DNA of 44,070 bases from Candidatus Korarchaeum sp. GTDB taxonomy: Archaea; Korarchaeota; Korarchaeia; Korarchaeales; Korarchaeaceae. The notes under the pieces are model-generated. The model saw only the letters and a list, made by a program, of their open reading frames with translations. It was not told the origin of the DNA and did not search any database. This document shows, piece by piece, positions 24,582-33,513 of this stretch (position 1 is the first letter of the stretch; the number at the start of each line of letters is the position of its first letter). The DNA lies in contig JAJHQZ010000008.1 in the NCBI GenBank assembly GCA_020833055.1, forward strand, positions 1 to 44,070. Reading direction: 5' to 3'. A program made the position numbers and the translations under genes.

Positions 24582-24710
24582 TGCTTTCATATTCCCGCCA
24601 AGTGTAGCGATAATAGATGCCGCGCATAGACTAATGCTGATGAAAAATCGCTTGAATGAATCAATGAATATAAGCTGAGGAAATGAGCGTTTGAAGGTAG
24701 AACTACATTA

Positions 24711-25750
24711 TCAAAAATTGCTGTGAGTAGCTTCGATTGAGTTGAAGGAATCGCTCAGTATCTCTATCGCTTTCCTATAAACAGCTACTGAGAACTCCAG
24801 ATCCTTCAATTGAATTCTCTCCCTGTCCGTGTGAGCTAAAGATGAATCCCCGGAACCGTAAGCTGCGCAGCTCCTCACGTAATTCGAAATATGATTCATA
24901 TCGCTCGATCCAAGCTTCCTGAGTAGGATGGGTTTAGCTCTAGAAGTTATTATAGCTCTAGTTAAGGCCCTCGGGACAGGATCCGTCGGCCTGACCGAGA
25001 CAGGACCCACGGATCCCTTCAGGATTATATCGCATCCATCCTCGATTTCAATCCGCTCTAGGATCTCCTGGAGTGAGTGGCCCACTGAGAACCTCAGATC
25101 CAGAGTGCACTCAGCTCTCCTAGGCAGCACGTTCTCATACTCCCCTCCCCTCATCACAGTCACCCTAGAGCTGACCCCCTCTATCCCCTTCAAGCTCCCC
25201 TGAATCCTCTCCAAGCACGAGATCAGCTTCTCTATGACCGAATCCCCGGGGGATGAGGAGTGCCCTCCGCTCGCTCTGCACCTCAGAATGAGCTTGGCCC
25301 CTCCTCTATACTCTATCGCTACTCCCACTGTATTCGTGGGCTCGCCCACTATCACGTGAGGGGGCAGCTCCCCCTCAATAGCTCCCTGACTCCCCTGCTA
25401 TCTCCCTCCTCCCCCACTACAGCGGCGACTCTCACGGGCCTCTCAGATAAAGAGGCCGCTACCAGCATCGCGGCCAGAGGGCCCTTAGCATCAACAGCCC
25501 CTCTTCCGGATACTGTCCTTTCCGGACACTGACTCTCAATTTCCCGGGTACAGTACCTTAGTGACCGAGCAGCATGATGCAACTATCCCCTCTTACGTCC
25601 TCTATAAGCAAGCTATTCGCTCGAGAGCTTGAGTAGGTGACCCCATGCTTCATATCGATCATGCCTGAAATCTGCAGCCTCGAACTATTCACTAGCTTCA
25701 CGCTTCGGATAAAATCGGGGAATTCGGAGCTCCGGATAGCGTCGCTTAAT
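24711..25750 (-). pseudogene. M20 family deacylase pseudogene (LysK/ArgE/DapE type)
   Basis: Reading on the minus strand, pieces of one M20 metallopeptidase lie in different frames. The degenerate N-terminus holds CIMLLGH, then a stop, then GTVPGKL, where the family has GHVDTVPG; the metal-binding Asp has become Gly and a TAA has appeared. After a frameshift comes SGRGAVDAKGPLAAM...VVGEEGDSRGVRELL (25352-25582). After another in a run of Gs, PHVIVGEPTNT continues into the dimerisation domain and YGSGDSSLAHTDRE at the C-terminus (24711-25355). At least one stop, two frameshifts and a lost ligand make it non-functional. LysK, the N-acetyl-lysine/ornithine deacetylase, is the nearest guess by sequence. 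Confidence 0.8.
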
Positions 25751-25756
25751 GTGAAT

Positions 25757-25817
25757 AAGGGGCATCTCGATCCGCGTTAATAATATGAAGGGCCATGGCT
25801 CCTAAAAGATGCCCCTT
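25757..25817. repeat. 11-bp perfect inverted repeat downstream of the acylphosphatase gene
   Basis: AAGGGGCATCT (25757-25767) and AGATGCCCCTT (25807-25817) are perfectly complementary with a 39-base spacer, and weaker complementarity continues outward (AATGTGAAT and TTCACATT). The structure lies immediately after the acylphosphatase stop and before the M20 pseudogene. It could be a transcript-ending stem or the ends of a small decayed insertion. Confidence 0.4.
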
Positions 25818-25825
25818 TAATCAGT

Positions 25826-26479
25826 TCACATTATCCCGGCCCTCTTAAGCGCCTTCTCTATCTCTACTATCCTATCCCGTATCTCCTTGAGGTTCTCCTG
25901 TATGTACTCCCTGAGATCACCTCTAAGTAACCTTATCTCCTCCCTCGTCTTCTCAGATTCCTCCCTTATCGCCTTCAGAATCGCCCTCCCCAGCTTTAAA
26001 TTCTTCTCTCCCAACTCAACCGCTTTCTCGCTCAGTGCTACTGCCCTCTCGCTTAACTTCAAATTCTTCTCTCCTAACTCCACAGCTTTTTCACTCAGCT
26101 TCAAGTTCTTTTCCCCTAACTCAACAGCTTTCTCGCTCAGCTCCACGTTCCTACAGAGGAGCCTCCCAGCTGCGTCCAGCCTCTCGAAGAGCTCCTCCGT
26201 CCAATCCCCTCTCCTTATTTCGAAGAAGCTGAATTCCCCTGTCGCCTCCTGCCAGGTAACTTCGAGATTCTCAACGAATATGGGGAACTTCTGTATCTTC
26301 ACCAATTCGATGAACTGTTTAAGCCTCTCCTCATCTCCCTCCGCTACTATCTTAACATCGTAAGGCTTCAGGTTCTCAACGTAGCCAGTGAGGCCCAGCT
26401 TCCTAGCGATCCTCTCCACTTCATCCCTGTAGCCGACCCCCTGAACCTCTCCCTTCGCTATGATCACTACTCTCTTCAT
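25826..26479 (-). CDS. Acylphosphatase domain fused to a repeat-built coiled coil
   Basis: Residues 1-90 are an acylphosphatase (VQGVGYRDEVERIARKLGLTGYVENL). Arg18 and Asn36 are spaced exactly as the catalytic Arg and Asn of the family, so it should hydrolyse acyl phosphates. Residues 100-217 are a long helical segment: LSEKAVELGEKNLK occurs at 114-127, 128-141 and 149-162, with a half copy LSERAVA between, followed by EESEKTREEIRLLRGDLREYIQENLKEIRDRIVEIEKA. Such 7/14-residue periodicity predicts a coiled coil and oligomerisation. Ordinary acylphosphatases are only about 90 aa. A TATA-like TTTTAAATT lies about 29 bp upstream. It is monocistronic. Confidence 0.85.
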   Translation of the reverse strand: MKRVVIIAKGEVQGVGYRDEVERIARKLGLTGYVENLKPYDVKIVAEGDEERLKQFIELVKIQKFPIFVENLEVTWQEATGEFSFFEIRRGDWTEELFERLDAAGRLLCRNVELSEKAVELGEKNLKLSEKAVELGEKNLKLSERAVALSEKAVELGEKNLKLGRAILKAIREESEKTREEIRLLRGDLREYIQENLKEIRDRIVEIEKALKRAGIM

Positions 26480-26629
26480 AACAAAATCTCCTCGTAGCTC
26501 CTAGAATTTAAAATTGAGGGATCGAGAGTCCCCATTATTTTAATCTCCTCCGCGAGTTGAGCTCTCTGGTTCTTGGAACCCGGGTGATAGAGGTTAAATA
26601 GATTGAGCCAGTAGGTATGGGGATGCGCT

Positions 26630-27787
26630 GTGAGCTCTAGGAACGTATCGGTGCTCTCAATAACTTCCTTCGCGATAGATGTAGCTTTTAGCTCGTGGTG
26701 GATGATCCTCCCCCTCTACTTGGAGAGGCTGGGGGCCAGCGTAGCAGAAGTTGGGATTAGCTTCTCCCTGGTAAATGTGGCCTGGGCCCTCTCCCAACTA
26801 CCCGGAGGCCTCCTCTCGGATAGATTCGGGAGGAAGGTAATTATCTTGCTATCGACATCTACATTCATACCTTTCTTCATCTCAATGCTCCTGCTCAAGG
26901 ACTGGCTCTCAGTCGCCTTAGCAGTAGCTATATCCTCCTTCTTCGCCGGCCTCCAGAACCCATCCTTCAGCTCGATGATAGCTGAGTCCTCGGAGAAGCT
27001 GGGAGTAGCTAGAGCATTCGGGTTCTACAACTTCCTCATGAACCTGGGCTGGGCTGTCGGTCCCCTCCTGGGATCCTTCATAATCTCATCCTATGGATTC
27101 GACCCCCTCTTCATACTAGGGATAGTGGTGAGCCTCTCCTGTCTCGCAGCTAGAGCTGCACTGCTTAAGGAACCCCCTAAAATAGAGGAGAGTTCCAGCT
27201 TCGGATTGACTCTCATACCCCTCCTCATCTCCCTCTCAGTGTTCCAATTAGCCAATGGGATAATCTCCCCCCTAATACCCATCTACGCTGAGAAGCTCAT
27301 GTACTTCTCTTTAGAGGAGATAGAGAGGATGTTCTTCTCAGCTCAGCTCCTTACATCGATCGCGAGCATCGCCGCGGGCTCCCTCATCATGAGAATAGGG
27401 GGATTGAGGGGCTTAATACTATCTTTCGTCTCCTCAGGCATCTTCTCCCTGCTATGGATCTTCTCAAGAGCTTACGCTGCATTCATCCTGATCTCGCTAT
27501 ACTACATAGCTCTCTTCTCCTTAGCTGAAGTCTCCTTCGGCACTGCGATCAGTGAGCTCACAGCTAGGGATAGGAGAGCAACTGCCTTCGGTACCGTCAC
27601 TATCCTCACGGGCTTATCTCACTCAGCCGGCTCATATTTAGGCGGGATCCTCTGGGAGGTATCTGGGCCCGAGGTACCATTCTTCCTAGCTTCATCAATA
27701 ATGCTTCTCTCTTCCATACCCCTCAGAGCACTCTCTAATGCCACTCCTCCACCTCGTTGTACCACTTCTCCTTCGTCCCTATCTTAG
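26630..27787 (+). CDS. Major facilitator superfamily transporter
   Basis: 385 aa with about 12 hydrophobic segments. MFS motif A appears after helix 2 as GGLLSDRFGRKVIIL, and GFYNFLMNLGWAVGPLLGS is a typical helix 5 motif C-like region (Gly-Pro). No substrate can be inferred. GTG start at 26630 with a TATA-like GTTAAATAG about 30 bp upstream. The last 53 bp overlap the convergent nucleotidyltransferase-like gene, and the C-terminal residues there (PPPRCTTSPSSLS) are low-complexity. Confidence 0.85.
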   Translation: MSSRNVSVLSITSFAIDVAFSSWWMILPLYLERLGASVAEVGISFSLVNVAWALSQLPGGLLSDRFGRKVIILLSTSTFIPFFISMLLLKDWLSVALAVAISSFFAGLQNPSFSSMIAESSEKLGVARAFGFYNFLMNLGWAVGPLLGSFIISSYGFDPLFILGIVVSLSCLAARAALLKEPPKIEESSSFGLTLIPLLISLSVFQLANGIISPLIPIYAEKLMYFSLEEIERMFFSAQLLTSIASIAAGSLIMRIGGLRGLILSFVSSGIFSLLWIFSRAYAAFILISLYYIALFSLAEVSFGTAISELTARDRRATAFGTVTILTGLSHSAGSYLGGILWEVSGPEVPFFLASSIMLLSSIPLRALSNATPPPRCTTSPSSLS

Positions 27788-28541
27788 CCCTCTTCTCCCA
27801 CTTCTTGGATTTGGGGGTCTCGTTCAGGTATTTGAGGAGCTCATCTATCCTGGATCTCACCACGACTTTATGGGATTCCTCTATATCGTATTCATCCAAC
27901 TTACTCCTGAGCAACTGGAGGTTCGTCGTCACTGTGTACCAGAACCCCCAGTCATCGAATAGGCCCTGTATCTTGAACGCCTCCAAGTTTATCTTATCGT
28001 TATCATCCCAACCGAGCTCATGAGCTCTAAGGAGAACTATGGAGTCCTTGAAGTCCTTATCATTCATCCTGACTATCTGAAGCTTCTCCAAGAGTAGCTC
28101 AGCTAATGGAAGCGTTAACGGATCTCTCTCAAGCCTCCCCTTGAACTCTATCGTGTGGTTCATCGCTAGCCTATCCAAGAAGACCTCGACCATAGGTATC
28201 CTCTCGCTGTAATAGATCTGCCTCACCCTACCGTAGTACATGAGGAGCCTCTGATCTACCTCATATCCCCTCTCAGCTAAGAACTTAGCTATCTTATCCC
28301 TCTCCTTAGAATAGCCAGCTAAGTCTATATCCGTGAATACCCTAGCTCCGAGTCTCTTTAGCCTCTTCCATAGATCCTCATATTCCTTGCTGTGCATGTA
28401 GATAGCCATCCCACCCATGACTCTGAGGGTAATTCCCCTCTCCTCAGCCCCCTCTACTATAGCAATAGCCTCATTTATGAACTCCTCCGGAGATGGATAC
28501 TCCTCTATCGGTATCTCGGAAGGTAACCTGAACCTCTTCAT
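27735..28541 (-). CDS. Nucleotidyltransferase-fold protein
   Basis: 268 aa. LRVMGGMAIYMHS followed by ARVFTDIDLAGY is the G-G...D-x-D pattern of the polymerase-beta-type nucleotidyltransferase fold, as in AbiEii-like and aminoglycoside-modifying proteins. VEVFLDRLAMNHTIEF supplies the third acidic residue. LPLAELLLEKLQIVRMNDKDFKDSIVLL is typical of the AbiEii/DUF1814-like helical part. It is 4 bp downstream of the metallophosphoesterase gene and co-transcribed with it. There is no sign of a cognate AbiEi antitoxin, so a toxin role is not supported. Confidence 0.65.
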   Translation of the reverse strand: MKRFRLPSEIPIEEYPSPEEFINEAIAIVEGAEERGITLRVMGGMAIYMHSKEYEDLWKRLKRLGARVFTDIDLAGYSKERDKIAKFLAERGYEVDQRLLMYYGRVRQIYYSERIPMVEVFLDRLAMNHTIEFKGRLERDPLTLPLAELLLEKLQIVRMNDKDFKDSIVLLRAHELGWDDNDKINLEAFKIQGLFDDWGFWYTVTTNLQLLRSKLDEYDIEESHKVVVRSRIDELLKYLNETPKSKKWEKRAKIGTKEKWYNEVEEWH

Positions 28542-28545
28542 GATC

Positions 28546-29478
28546 TCACCCGGACACGAATGAATACCTCTTGACTTTCCCCCTCTCTATATCTATCAGA
28601 ACTCCCTTGAGTATCCCCTCACCGTACTCACTCCCGGGGTTGAAGCATATGGTCCTCCCTATGTTGCAGAATCCCTTGGATTCGTGTATATGACCGTGGA
28701 GCCCCATCATCGGCTGGTACTTCTCTATAGCTCTCCTCACTGCTAAGCTGCCGACGGGTACCATCTCGCTGACGGAAGGCGTTAAATCCTTAGAGAGCTT
28801 TGGGGCTAGATCTAAGCCCGAATCGTATGGAGGGACGTGGAAGTTGAATATAGAGTTCTCGATATTCTCTATCTTCTTGACTAGATCCTCTATCATTTCC
28901 TCGAGCTTCTCCTCTGGGACCTCCCTAGGCGTGTTCCAGGGGGTCGGGTTGGAGTAAGGGAGCGTTATCATCTCATGGTGCTCATCGACCCAGACCTTCT
29001 TCATCCCAGCGTTTATCACGAAATCGCTCTCATTCAGGACTTCCTCTATCTCCATCGGGTCATCGTTCCCAGCCGATATGAATATCTTCACATTCTTATC
29101 CCTCAACCTCTCCTCAGCTAGCTTGATCCAGCTCCTCAACCTAGCCTTTATGTTCTCGATGAAGAGCCTATCCTTAAGCTCATGGTTCCTCTCTATCTCA
29201 TCCAACTCCTCCTTAGTCACGATTATCGGGTAATAGCCTGCTATAGAGATCCTCCTCTTGACATCATCAAGCTCCTTCTCCTTGAACTTGTAAGTCCCCC
29301 CGAAGAAAGTGCTCACGTAAGTGTTATCGGGGTTCCTCACTATAGGTATTAGGAGCTTACCAGATAAGTCCCCGAGGAGTATGCCTACGTCAGCTTTGTA
29401 TATAGGGATCGCGTTTACGAATTTCCTGAATACATACTCAGAGCCGTGGACATCCGTCACGAAGAGTATCCTGGTCAT
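28546..29478 (-). CDS. Calcineurin-like metallophosphoesterase
   Basis: 310 aa with the dinuclear metal motifs: FVTDVHGSE (D-x-H), GILLGDLSGK (GD), FISAGNDDP (GN-D/H), and the C-terminal MGLHGHIHES (GHxH) followed by NPGSEYGEG. The family hydrolyses phosphoesters from nucleotides to proteins, so the substrate is open. A segment of about 50 aa (residues 60-110) after the second motif is an insertion with a charged helix. It shares an operon with the downstream nucleotidyltransferase-fold gene (4-bp gap), suggesting that the two act on the same nucleotide or RNA. Confidence 0.85.
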   Translation of the reverse strand: MTRILFVTDVHGSEYVFRKFVNAIPIYKADVGILLGDLSGKLLIPIVRNPDNTYVSTFFGGTYKFKEKELDDVKRRISIAGYYPIIVTKEELDEIERNHELKDRLFIENIKARLRSWIKLAEERLRDKNVKIFISAGNDDPMEIEEVLNESDFVINAGMKKVWVDEHHEMITLPYSNPTPWNTPREVPEEKLEEMIEDLVKKIENIENSIFNFHVPPYDSGLDLAPKLSKDLTPSVSEMVPVGSLAVRRAIEKYQPMMGLHGHIHESKGFCNIGRTICFNPGSEYGEGILKGVLIDIERGKVKRYSFVSG

Positions 29479-29533
29479 ATTACCACCCTTCTACCGCAAA
29501 TCATCTCCTTATAAAAAATGTAGTGTGGGAGGA

Positions 29534-31174
29534 TCACTCTGGAGGGAGCTCCTTCCATGCGAGATCTATATCTATGCCCTCCTTCTTGTTCTTCCACCTC
29601 CAATATGCCCACCAGAGCATACCGCCAGTCCAAACGAATAAGAAGGCTATCAGTCCCTCTGGAGTTATACCTTCTAGCTCGGGCGTCGTGTAGTAGAAGT
29701 ACTCTATTATCGCGACGTTTATCAGATCTATTGCGGCAGTTATCGTCACTATGTGCAGGGGCCCTATCCTCCAGTTCCTATAGGGCGAGGTCTCCCATAT
29801 CGATCTGACCTTCTTGACGAATGGGAATATGAGAGCACCTATTGCAGTAACTCCCCACAAGGAGATGCCCTCCGTAGCCGGGCAGTCCAGTGAGGATATC
29901 GGACCAGCCCCTCCGAAGCAGTACAGAGCTATCCCTAGCTCGGAGGCTATGAAGAAGAAAGTCAAGTTCTTCACGGGTGATGCCCACTTTGGATTCACTT
30001 CGGAGAACCACTTGGGCCCCATCCTGTCCATACCCCAAGCTACAGCTATCCTGCTGGCAGCCACGTAACCCAGAGGGATGTACATGTAATCGCATACTAT
30101 GAAACTGAGGGCAGCCATTATAGCTAGAGCGTAGTGCAGCGGGTTAGATAGATCTAGGAAGACCCTAGTCACTCCCATGAAGTTAGGCGGGAAGGGCATG
30201 TTGTAACCATCGAGCCCCACGTTATCAGCTACTGAGAGAGCGTACATGAAGTCCCTTCCTACGACGCTCGGGAAGAGCACCGCGAACGCAAGGACGAATA
30301 TAGCCGGGGCAATTACGGAGCTTATCTGAGCTATCATTATGTTCCTCTGGGGCCTCTTTATCTCTCCAGCCATGACGTTCAGATCAAGACCGTACCTAGC
30401 CCACCAAGCGTTCACTACAACTAAGCCGAGGGTCCCCGTGACTACGGCTGCTGTAGGAGCGAACACCCTCGGATCAGTCTCCATAGCTGCTCTTATCATA
30501 CCCTCATAATCTAGAGAATTGTACTGAGCTGCCATAGCATTCCAAGCTGCCACGAACTCCTCGTGCGAGTGCATGCCCAGTATGATACCTACGATAACTA
30601 GGAATATTATGGAGAGGACCATCATCGTCCTCTGATGCCAGAGGTACCATCTCAAGCCATAGAAAGTGAATAGATAGCCCAGGAAGTTCACTATAGTAGC
30701 TATTATGAACATACCCAGTGGGGAGGCGCACCACTCAGCCGCTTCATGCATCTCGAGCATACCGAAGAGAGTCGTTAATCCGGGGTCAGCTACCCAAGGA
30801 GCTAATATTATCCCCCAGAGCCACCAGACGAAGTATTCAGCGAAGCTGACTGCCATCCCTATCGCTGGATGCAGTATCCTCGTATTGTAGACGTAGCTAC
30901 CTCCACTCCTTGGCATAGATGCCCCTAAGACTCCCCAAGTCAGGGCGGCTCCGAAGACGCCGAAGAAAGTCGCTATCCATATCGAGTTCAGCAGATCCCC
31001 GGATGGGAAGAGCCATATCCCCCAGCTCAGCAATGTCCATATAGCGACAGCTGGTCCCTGATTGAGGAAGCCGAAAGCGAAGGCATCTATAAGGCTGGCT
31101 TCCCTTACTAGACCGCTCGCCCTCCTCGCGAAAACCTCCTTTGGAACAATTCCACTAGATCCCTCTCCTGACAT
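29534..31174 (-). CDS. APC superfamily amino-acid permease
   Basis: 546 aa with about 12 membrane segments. The N-terminus FGFLNQGPAVAIWTLLSWG and the consensus GVLGASMPRSGGSYVYNTRILHPAIGMAVSFAEYF in helices 2-3 are typical of APC permeases, as is VMAGEIKRPQRNI in the middle. It would import amino acids in symport with H+ or Na+. It lies downstream of and co-directional with the imino-acid catabolic block, but with a 185-bp gap, so it probably has its own promoter. The long N-terminal charged region and C-terminal hydrophilic tail look normal. Confidence 0.87.
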   Translation of the reverse strand: MSGEGSSGIVPKEVFARRASGLVREASLIDAFAFGFLNQGPAVAIWTLLSWGIWLFPSGDLLNSIWIATFFGVFGAALTWGVLGASMPRSGGSYVYNTRILHPAIGMAVSFAEYFVWWLWGIILAPWVADPGLTTLFGMLEMHEAAEWCASPLGMFIIATIVNFLGYLFTFYGLRWYLWHQRTMMVLSIIFLVIVGIILGMHSHEEFVAAWNAMAAQYNSLDYEGMIRAAMETDPRVFAPTAAVVTGTLGLVVVNAWWARYGLDLNVMAGEIKRPQRNIMIAQISSVIAPAIFVLAFAVLFPSVVGRDFMYALSVADNVGLDGYNMPFPPNFMGVTRVFLDLSNPLHYALAIMAALSFIVCDYMYIPLGYVAASRIAVAWGMDRMGPKWFSEVNPKWASPVKNLTFFFIASELGIALYCFGGAGPISSLDCPATEGISLWGVTAIGALIFPFVKKVRSIWETSPYRNWRIGPLHIVTITAAIDLINVAIIEYFYYTTPELEGITPEGLIAFLFVWTGGMLWWAYWRWKNKKEGIDIDLAWKELPPE

Positions 31175-31358
31175 GTAAGACCCCCCAAATCGGGGCTCTA
31201 CTTATGGATCTATATTAAATTTAAGCATTGTGTTTCGACATTAAGCAGGGGAGATAGTTTGAAAAATTTTAACGATAAAAAGGGGCTATAGTGCTCCTCC
31301 AGGGAAGGGAGCTGAGATCCCCTCCTTCCGTATATTTCCTTATACGTAAGTACCCAGA

Positions 31359-32402
31359 TTACCTCAGGAAGAATCCGTATTTCAAGGGGTCCTCGGGATC
31401 TATGAGGAAAGTGTTCTTAGCTATTATATAAGCGTCCCCACCTACCTCGGGTATGACTGCTTCGTAAGGCCCGTACTTCACTCTCTCAACTATCCTCCCC
31501 GTGAACTTCGTATTTATTATGCTCTCGAATACTAGCTCCTCACCCAAGCTAATTTCTTTCCTCGCTAGTAAGAGGGGTAACCTCGCGCTGACCCCTGTCC
31601 CGGTGGGGCACCTATCGACCTCGCCCTCAGCGAAGACCGTGACGTGCCTGCTGTGGGACGCTTCATCTTCAGGTGGGCATACGAATATAGTCCCGTATAG
31701 GAAGCTGAGATCCCTCTCAAATGGATGCTCTATACTCAGGCTATTCATGACAGCCCTCTTTATCCTCATCCCCACATCTATGAGATCCCTGTACCCCTCG
31801 GGGACGCACTTCAATCCCAATTGCTCCGAGTCGACGAAAGCGTAGAAAGCCCCTCCGAACGCGACATCGTACTTCACCCTCCCGATCCCCTCAACTTCCA
31901 CCTCCTTATCTAGAGCGTAAACGAAGGAAGGGACGTTCCTGAACCTAACCTTACCTACCCTGCCATTCCTGACCTCCACGTAAGCTCTGACTAGGCCGGA
32001 GGGTGTCTCTATCCTCACTTCAGTGAGCGGCTCAGTGGCATCGACGATGCCAGTGAGGACAGCTACTTTAGCTAGAGCTATCACAGCGTGGCCGCACCCA
32101 GTGCTGTATCCCTCATTGTGCATGAATATTACCCCGAAGTGCGCTTCAGGGAGAGAAGGTTCAGTTATAACTGCACCGTACATATCCGCATGACCCCTGG
32201 GCTCCAAGATTAGAGCTCTCCTTATGTGATCTAAGTTCTTCATGAAGTACCTCCTCTTCTCAAGCACGCTCCTCCCTTCGATAGCCGGAATCCCTGATGT
32301 TATTATCCTGAGGGGCTCGCCCTCAGTATGCGTTTCTAAAGTAGTTATCCTCAACCAGCCGGCTGGCGGTTCCCAACCCCCGAGCTTAGCCAGAACCTCC
32401 AA
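31359..32402 (-). CDS. Proline racemase family enzyme, predicted trans-3-hydroxy-L-proline dehydratase
   Basis: 347 aa. TLETHTEGEPLRIITSG opens the protein, as in this family. The first catalytic site is Cys103 in NEGYSTGCGHAVIAL. The second reads DRCPTGTGVSAR with Thr267 where racemases and 4-hydroxyproline epimerases carry Cys (DRSPCGTG). A Cys/Thr pair is the signature of trans-3-hydroxy-L-proline dehydratases such as human L3HYPDH, which yield delta1-pyrroline-2-carboxylate. It follows livM by 43 bp in the second Liv operon. The reductase needed for the product is a good match to the gene at 38942-39916. Confidence 0.83.
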   Translation of the reverse strand: MEVLAKLGGWEPPAGWLRITTLETHTEGEPLRIITSGIPAIEGRSVLEKRRYFMKNLDHIRRALILEPRGHADMYGAVITEPSLPEAHFGVIFMHNEGYSTGCGHAVIALAKVAVLTGIVDATEPLTEVRIETPSGLVRAYVEVRNGRVGKVRFRNVPSFVYALDKEVEVEGIGRVKYDVAFGGAFYAFVDSEQLGLKCVPEGYRDLIDVGMRIKRAVMNSLSIEHPFERDLSFLYGTIFVCPPEDEASHSRHVTVFAEGEVDRCPTGTGVSARLPLLLARKEISLGEELVFESIINTKFTGRIVERVKYGPYEAVIPEVGGDAYIIAKNTFLIDPEDPLKYGFFLR

Positions 32403-32445
32403 GGTATCACCAGCTGGAAAATTGAGGTGGATAATAAAAAGGGAG

Positions 32446-33513
32446 TTAGGAGGAACTAGCTATACTACTCTTCACTCTCTCCCTAACGTCCTTAGGTATA
32501 TATGGCCTCTCAGGAAGGACTCCCTGAGGCCTGTAAATCAGTATGAGAGCTGTTATGGCACCTAGGAGTATCTGATAGAGCCAGATCACATCGAATGGTA
32601 GGATGCCGACGAACTCATGCTTGTAGTAAGTTATGAACCTGTCTAAAGCGACGAAAGTCGTAGCGCCTACTAACGCACCCTTGTTATTACCTAGACCTCC
32701 CAGTAATATCATGAGCCAGGGGAGGAAGGTCCAGTTGAACCTCACGAACTGCCCCGGCATCACGCTCCCATTGAAGAAGGCCCATAGGACGCCGGATATC
32801 CCGCAGAATGCGGACCCTATCACTATAGCTATAGCCCTGTATTTCACTAAGCTCTTGCCTAGAGCAGCTGCTGCGACTTCATTATCCCTTATAGCCTTCA
32901 TAGTCCTCCCCATCGGCGTCCTCCCTAAGTACTCAGCGTAAGCGTATATGATCAGGGCTACTATGAGCATGGCAACTGTCGTAGCAACTATAGTATTTTT
33001 CCCAGCCCAACCGAAGACCGACGGAACTTGCACTCCATATTCCCCACCTATCAATGGTCTATAAGCCCTAGCGATTACATTCATTATCTCCCCGAATGCG
33101 AGGAGAGTTATAGCTAGGTAGTCGATCCTCAACCTTATAGCGGGAGCTACTTGGATGATCCCGAGGACCGCGCCTATTACAGCGCCTATTACTAAGCATA
33201 ATATGAAGAGAGCTATAGATAGGAGGGGCTGGGAACTCAGGACAGGATTTATCAGAGCTATCACACCCGAGCTCTCATATATAGGATCTAAATTCGTCTT
33301 TATACCGAGGACCCATAGGGCTATTCTCGTAGAGAGGTTCCCTATTATATATGCAGCTCCAGCTGCGGGGAAGACCAATCCGAACTGCGGGATCCCGGCG
33401 AACCCTCTCTGTATGTTCAAGCTCACTGTCAGTATCAAGTACACGGAATATACTGCTATGAAGCTAGTGACGAACAATGAGATCTGCTCGAGTATCTGCT
33501 CCATCTCAGACAC
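32446..33513 (-). CDS. livM: LivM-type ABC permease (second Liv system)
   Basis: 355 aa, about ten membrane segments. It contains RIDYLAITLLAFGEIMNVI, the LivM counterpart of LRGxYFAIxTLA, and the ATPase-contact loop MKAIRDNEVAAAALGKSLVKYR. The C-terminus GVLPERPY is typical. Its start overlaps livH by 8 bp. It forms the channel with LivH and is clearly intact, unlike the first Liv operon. The sequence is quite different from the LivM at 13286, so the two systems are not a recent duplication. Confidence 0.9.
   Translation of the reverse strand: MSEMEQILEQISLFVTSFIAVYSVYLILTVSLNIQRGFAGIPQFGLVFPAAGAAYIIGNLSTRIALWVLGIKTNLDPIYESSGVIALINPVLSSQPLLSIALFILCLVIGAVIGAVLGIIQVAPAIRLRIDYLAITLLAFGEIMNVIARAYRPLIGGEYGVQVPSVFGWAGKNTIVATTVAMLIVALIIYAYAEYLGRTPMGRTMKAIRDNEVAAAALGKSLVKYRAIAIVIGSAFCGISGVLWAFFNGSVMPGQFVRFNWTFLPWLMILLGGLGNNKGALVGATTFVALDRFITYYKHEFVGILPFDVIWLYQILLGAITALILIYRPQGVLPERPYIPKDVRERVKSSIASSS

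Noticed and set aside
24638-24680. Possible C/D box sRNA (TGATGA ... CTGA) upstream of the radical SAM gene
   Set aside because: The C and D boxes are only about 40 bases apart, no convincing D' or C' box lies between them, and the sequence is generic AT-rich intergenic DNA.
25994-26140. 42-bp tandem repeats as a possible CRISPR or minisatellite
   Set aside because: They encode in-frame coiled-coil units, lack unique spacers, and are explained by the protein.
25887-26363. Plus-strand 158-aa open frame antisense to the acylphosphatase gene
   Set aside because: Its repeats mirror the 42-bp repeats of the real gene; the composition is Ser/Phe-rich and the codon pattern is that of an antisense shadow.
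26568-26580. GGTTC-TTG-GAACC motif considered as a tRNA T-arm
   Set aside because: No acceptor, D or anticodon stems can be formed around it.
27735-28541. AbiEii-type toxin of a toxin-antitoxin system
   Set aside because: Only the nucleotidyltransferase fold is supported; no AbiEi-like partner is adjacent, and the neighbour is a metallophosphoesterase.
31359-32402. Proline racemase or 4-hydroxyproline 2-epimerase
   Set aside because: The second catalytic Cys is Thr267 (DRCPTGTG); the Cys in that motif is two residues earlier and not in the catalytic position.
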